From a virus, in IMG/VR virus record IMGVR_UViG_3300005613_000433, positions 1-22,624 of that record: DNA of 22,624 bases. One strand, given 5' to 3'. Both the position numbers and the translations under genes were made by a program. This document shows positions 20,517 through 22,624 of the stretch, one piece after another. Position 1 is the first letter of the stretch; each line of letters starts with the position of its first letter. The notes below the pieces were generated by a model. The model did no database searches. It saw only the letters and a program-made list of their open reading frames with translations, and had not been told where the DNA came from.

Positions 20517-21148
20517 GATTTATTTTTTCTTTGTAGTGCTTTTTGTCTAATCTTTTCGATAGTTTCTGGAGAGTGTTTTTTGCCATACATTGGGTTATTT
20601 TCACCAGATATATCATAATGATTTTCACTTATCTTTTTTTTAGTTTCTTGACTAAGTTTTTTCCCCAGATGTTTTTGTCTAATTTTTTCTTTAGTATCTT
20701 CACTTAGTTTTCTGTTCAGACAGTATTGTTTACCTTTATGTGATTCTTTCATTTTTTCAATAGTTTTTGGGGAGTGTTTTTTACCATACATACCAACTTT
20801 TTTTTCTTTATGTAGTTGTTTAACTCTTTCAGAACATTCTTGTCGATATTCTTCGGTCACTTCCCAACCAAAAATACCATCACCACCATCAGTTAAATTA
20901 TACCCATTTGGAACTTTAGTATCATACTTTTTAATATAATACTGTTCTAATTCATACGCCCTTCCAGCAGTGTCAACATCTTCAATTAATTCTATACTAA
21001 ATTTGTCTTCACCATATTTTTGAATTGCTTCAGTTAAAATGAATCCTCTTTTGATATGTTGAGAAAACCTTTCTTCAATAGAAAATTTGGTTATCCCAAC
21101 ATATTTTTTTGCATTTTCCAAATTAGTAACTAAGTAAATCTTATACAT
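20513..21148 (-). CDS. Free-standing GIY-YIG homing endonuclease
   Basis: The 211-aa protein has an N-terminal GIY-YIG nuclease domain (1-90): YLVTN near 5-9, KYVGIT at 15-20, Arg27 in EERF, Glu67/69 in ELEQYY and Asn84 in NGYNLTDGG. The rest is a DNA-binding region of NUMOD3-type repeats, KKHSPKTIEKMKESHKGK (123-140), KLSEDTKEKIRQKHLGK (147-163) and MYGKKHSPETIEKIRQK (187-203). Such genes spread by cutting phages that lack them. It sits between phoH and the exonuclease with no intron signs, so it is intergenic. The 3' end overlaps the exonuclease start. The region before its ATG has no Shine-Dalgarno but contains a perfect inverted repeat and a TATAAATA element. All key nuclease residues appear intact. 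Confidence 0.9.
   Translation of the reverse strand: MYKIYLVTNLENAKKYVGITKFSIEERFSQHIKRGFILTEAIQKYGEDKFSIELIEDVDTAGRAYELEQYYIKKYDTKVPNGYNLTDGGDGIFGWEVTEEYRQECSERVKQLHKEKKVGMYGKKHSPKTIEKMKESHKGKQYCLNRKLSEDTKEKIRQKHLGKKLSQETKKKISENHYDISGENNPMYGKKHSPETIEKIRQKALQRKNKS
20559..20791 (-). repeat. Direct repeat within the homing endonuclease (NUMOD3 units)
   Basis: Two 32-base blocks, 20559-20590 and 20760-20791, differ at three positions. They encode the MYGKKHSP-[KE]-TIEK unit at residues 120-131 and 187-198. They are 201 bases apart and reflect internal duplication of the DNA-binding module. Confidence 0.8.
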
Positions 21149-21149
21149 T

Positions 21150-21201
21150 ATAGTTCATGAAAGTCATAATTACATATATTATTTTAACTTTCATGAACTA
21201 T
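21150..21201. repeat. Perfect 15-bp inverted repeat before the homing endonuclease
   Basis: ATAGTTCATGAAAGT (21150-21164) and its exact reverse complement (21187-21201) flank 22 AT-rich bases. One arm covers the phoH stop codon; the other ends one base before the homing endonuclease ATG. In RNA it would form a strong hairpin abutting the start codon. There is no following T-tract on the minus strand, so a terminator is unlikely. Confidence 0.85.
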
Positions 21202-21971
21202 TTATATGTTATTCCTAGTTCATGTTTTGCAATTAAATATTCTTTAACCAGTCCAGAGCGAACAATATCATTAACTCCGAATTCAATAATATCAAAAGAT
21301 GGCATATTTGTCAAGATTCTCATAAAATCAGCAATACCATTTCTCTCATTTGTTTTGATTAAGTCACTTTGTTCTGCATCACCACAAAACATCATTTTTG
21401 TATTTTCTCCAACACGAGTAATCATCGAATCTAACTCATGAAAGTTTAAATTAGAAAATTCATCAACAATTACAATGACATTATCCAATGTTGTACCACG
21501 AATGAATGAAGTGGACCAAAAAGAAATTGTTCCTTGTGCCTTGAGATTATTATACAACATCTCAAAAGAAGCATCATCAGGCATCTCAAACATATACTTT
21601 ACCATATTCTTATAAGGAATCTGATAAAGAGATGATTTATCTTCATGATCGCCAGGAAGAAAACCAATTTCTCTGGTGGGTACAAGGGACCTGACGATGT
21701 AAATCTTCTCGTAGGGTGTCTTGGAATCTAAAACATCCAGAAGGGCATTGTAGAGGGTTATAAAAGTCTTTCCAGTCCCCGCACAACCATATGCAACAAG
21801 GTTCTGTTCTAGTTTATACTTTTCAAAGAATAACTCTTGATTCTCTGTGATTGGTTCAACTTTCTTGATATAATCAAGATTAATTGGTTTCTTTCTTTTC
21901 ATAGTTCGATTACTCATACCAAATGGAACTGGATTGGTACTACCGATACCCGTCTTTTTCTTAGTCGCCAT
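21198..21971 (-). CDS. phoH: PhoH-like P-loop ATPase
   Basis: The 257-aa protein shows the PhoH ATPase core: TENQELFFEKYKLEQNLVAYGCAGTGKTFI with Walker A at 62-69, VRSLVPTREIGFLPGDHEDK (93-112), Walker B VIVIVDE with Asp170-Glu171, and MMFCGDAEQSDL as the sensor-like segment. A basic N-terminus (KKKTGIG, MKRKKP) precedes it. phoH is one of the most widespread genes of marine phages; in bacteria it belongs to the phosphate regulon, but its phage role is unsettled (an RNA- or nucleotide-linked ATPase is a common suggestion). It starts one base after the stop of the 83-aa gene, with a weak AAG-type ribosome site. A homing endonuclease is inserted directly downstream. Confidence 0.93.
   Translation of the reverse strand: MATKKKTGIGSTNPVPFGMSNRTMKRKKPINLDYIKKVEPITENQELFFEKYKLEQNLVAYGCAGTGKTFITLYNALLDVLDSKTPYEKIYIVRSLVPTREIGFLPGDHEDKSSLYQIPYKNMVKYMFEMPDDASFEMLYNNLKAQGTISFWSTSFIRGTTLDNVIVIVDEFSNLNFHELDSMITRVGENTKMMFCGDAEQSDLIKTNERNGIADFMRILTNMPSFDIIEFGVNDIVRSGLVKEYLIAKHELGITYK
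21199..21206 (-). promoter_or_regulatory. Late promoter TATAAATA for the homing endonuclease
   Basis: This exact T4 late octamer lies on the minus strand at the very end of phoH, 50 bases before the homing endonuclease ATG. It overlaps the outer bases of the upstream hairpin arm. A transcript started here would begin near 21193 and keep only about half of that arm. Confidence 0.6.
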
Positions 21972-21972
21972 A

Positions 21973-22224
21973 TTACTTGAAAGGTTTTACTTTTGAGCCT
22001 GGAGCTTTAGATGCCTTTGTAAGTACATCATTCCATCCAGGATGAGTCTTCATCATCTTATCCGACCATTCACCTACCTCACCCACTCCAGGTAAGGTGG
22101 AAGGATCTGAGTAATCTCTGAGCCAATCTGGATTATCTTTTCTCCACTGGTCCCATTCATGAACACTCATTTTGACTTCTTTCTGTTCACCAGTCTTGGT
22201 GTTAATTACTGGATATGATGCCAA
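21973..22224 (-). CDS. Conserved small protein between thyX and phoH, TTG start
   Basis: The 83-aa product starts ASYPVINTKTGEQKEVKMSVHEWDQWRKDNPDWLRDYSDPS (after the initiator) and continues GVGEVGEWSDKMMKTHPGWNDVLTK. It is Trp-rich, has no Cys and no membrane segment. The pattern, with an acidic W-x-x-W-x-x-x-N-P-x-W core, looks like a small protein I have seen beside phoH in marine T4-like phages; its role is unknown. The start is a TTG seven bases after GGAGG; an ATG 14 bases upstream is in another frame and closes quickly. Nothing shows whether it works with PhoH or ThyX, but the one-base gap to phoH implies co-expression. Confidence 0.8.
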   Translation of the reverse strand: MASYPVINTKTGEQKEVKMSVHEWDQWRKDNPDWLRDYSDPSTLPGVGEVGEWSDKMMKTHPGWNDVLTKASKAPGSKVKPFK

Positions 22225-22248
22225 GTTATTTCCTCCATGATATATTAA

Positions 22249-22256
22249 TATTTATT
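22249..22256 (-). promoter_or_regulatory. Weak late-promoter-like octamer before the 83-aa gene
   Basis: AATAAATA on the minus strand (seven of eight matches) overlaps the thyX stop and ends 24 bases before the TTG start. The spacing equals that of other candidates, but phoH-region genes need not be late and the DNA is AT-rich, so chance is a real alternative. Confidence 0.25.
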
Positions 22257-22624
22257 ACCACTCCAGAGCTTCCGAAATCACAGGAAATTGTTCTTTAAAA
22301 ATTTCCTTACAAGAAAGAGCAATGTCCATATGTTCTTTCTGTGTTCCATTGGCAGAGCGTAATTCAATATAATGAATCCAACTCCGCAATGAGCCACTCA
22401 TATACATCTTAGTAGGAGTAGCAAGTGGAAGAACAAAACGAGCACATTCTTTTGCAACTCCTGCTTCCAACATCTGATTATAAAGATTGGATGCAGAACT
22501 GAAAAGAGTTACCATTTGACGATTAAACTTCTCAATCATTTCTGAATCAAGATCGTCAATTGAATTCTGACGATTCTTTGTATCCTGACGACGAAGTTCA
22601 GGAAGTTCAATATTCGACGACAAA
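22255..22624 (-). CDS. thyX: Flavin-dependent thymidylate synthase ThyX, C-terminal part
   Basis: The frame is open to the window edge, so only the last 123 or so codons are present; the N-terminus with most of the FAD-binding residues lies outside. Visible ThyX features are LPELRRQDTKNRQNS, then FNRQMVTLFSSASNLYNQMLEAGVAKECARFVLPLATPTKMYMSGSLRSWIHYIELRSANGTQKEHMDIALSCKEIFKEQFPV, which includes the ECARFVLP and RSWIHYIELR segments that form the dUMP and flavin pocket. ThyX makes dTMP from dUMP using CH2-THF, FAD and NADPH and supports phage DNA synthesis. The gene ends 30 bases before the TTG of the 83-aa gene. A TTG near the edge is an internal Leu codon, not a start. Confidence 0.92.
   Translation of the reverse strand, partial: LSSNIELPELRRQDTKNRQNSIDDLDSEMIEKFNRQMVTLFSSASNLYNQMLEAGVAKECARFVLPLATPTKMYMSGSLRSWIHYIELRSANGTQKEHMDIALSCKEIFKEQFPVISEALEW

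Noticed and set aside
21150-21201. Inverted repeat considered as a phoH terminator
   Set aside because: No T-tract follows the hairpin on the minus strand, and the arm ends one base before the next start codon.
22621-22623. TTG at the right edge as a start of ThyX
   Set aside because: It is an internal Leu codon; the fragment contains only the C-terminal ThyX segments and the frame continues past the edge.
1-22624. Search for tRNA genes, attachment sites and insertion sequences
   Set aside because: No cloverleaf-like stretch, terminal repeats with a transposase, or integrase was seen; almost all DNA is occupied by coupled genes.

Overview
This is an AT-rich stretch (I estimate about one third G+C) of a large T4-like marine myovirus. 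It is most likely a cyanophage infecting Synechococcus or Prochlorococcus; a SAR11-type pelagimyophage is the main alternative. The evidence is a T4-type baseplate and hub set (gp5, gp27-like, gp26-like, gp48, gp54, gp53), the head-completion protein gp4, T4 replication and late-transcription genes (gp32, gp59, gp33), and the marine-phage genes phoH and thyX. A DUF1825-family protein, otherwise typical of cyanobacteria and their phages, favours the cyanophage reading.

Layout. Positions 1-12982 hold a dense minus-strand block of hub, baseplate and tail genes read right to left: a gp26-like protein, a 56-aa ORF placed as its -1 frameshift extension, two large multidomain hub or tape-measure-like proteins (891 and 921 aa), a gp27-like hub protein, gp5, a beta-rich spike-like protein, two proteins sharing a C-terminal domain, and the start of a further structural gene. 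gp4 (13015-13494) is divergent from a plus-strand cluster (13533-17400): gp54-like, a basic disordered protein, a conserved 128-aa protein, gp48 and gp53. A hairpin with a T-tract at 17416-17443 ends the converging minus-strand gp32 transcript. From 17473 to the right edge everything is minus strand and concerns replication or metabolism: thyX (partial), an 83-aa protein, phoH, a GIY-YIG homing endonuclease, a PD-(D/E)XK exonuclease, gp33, gp59, a 54-aa protein, DUF1825 and gp32.

How it works together. The left and middle blocks build the infection end of the tail. Peptidoglycan-cleaving capacity is not in gp5 as in T4. Instead it appears as three domains in two neighbouring proteins: a muramidase-like domain plus an M23 peptidase (921 aa) and an amidase_3-like domain (891 aa). 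The right block supplies ssDNA binding (gp32), helicase loading (gp59), the late-transcription co-activator (gp33), a nuclease and dTMP synthesis (ThyX). gp33 would act at TATAAATA-like late promoters, and several matches sit 24-31 bases before start codons of structural genes. gp32 instead has a host-type sigma70 promoter (TTGACA, 17 bp, TATATT).

The most interesting signals are: (i) a T TTT TTC slippery heptamer at the end of the gp26-like gene, in exactly the register that fuses it to the small downstream ORF, a lambda G/GT-like tail-chaperone arrangement; (ii) a perfect 15-bp inverted repeat overlapped by a TATAAATA late promoter just before the homing endonuclease, resembling the stage-specific control known for T4 I-TevI; (iii) the redistribution of cell-wall hydrolase domains and the paralogous segment shared by the two large hub proteins.

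There is no gene-free stretch above 300 bases, and I saw no tRNA, rRNA, CRISPR array or insertion sequence.
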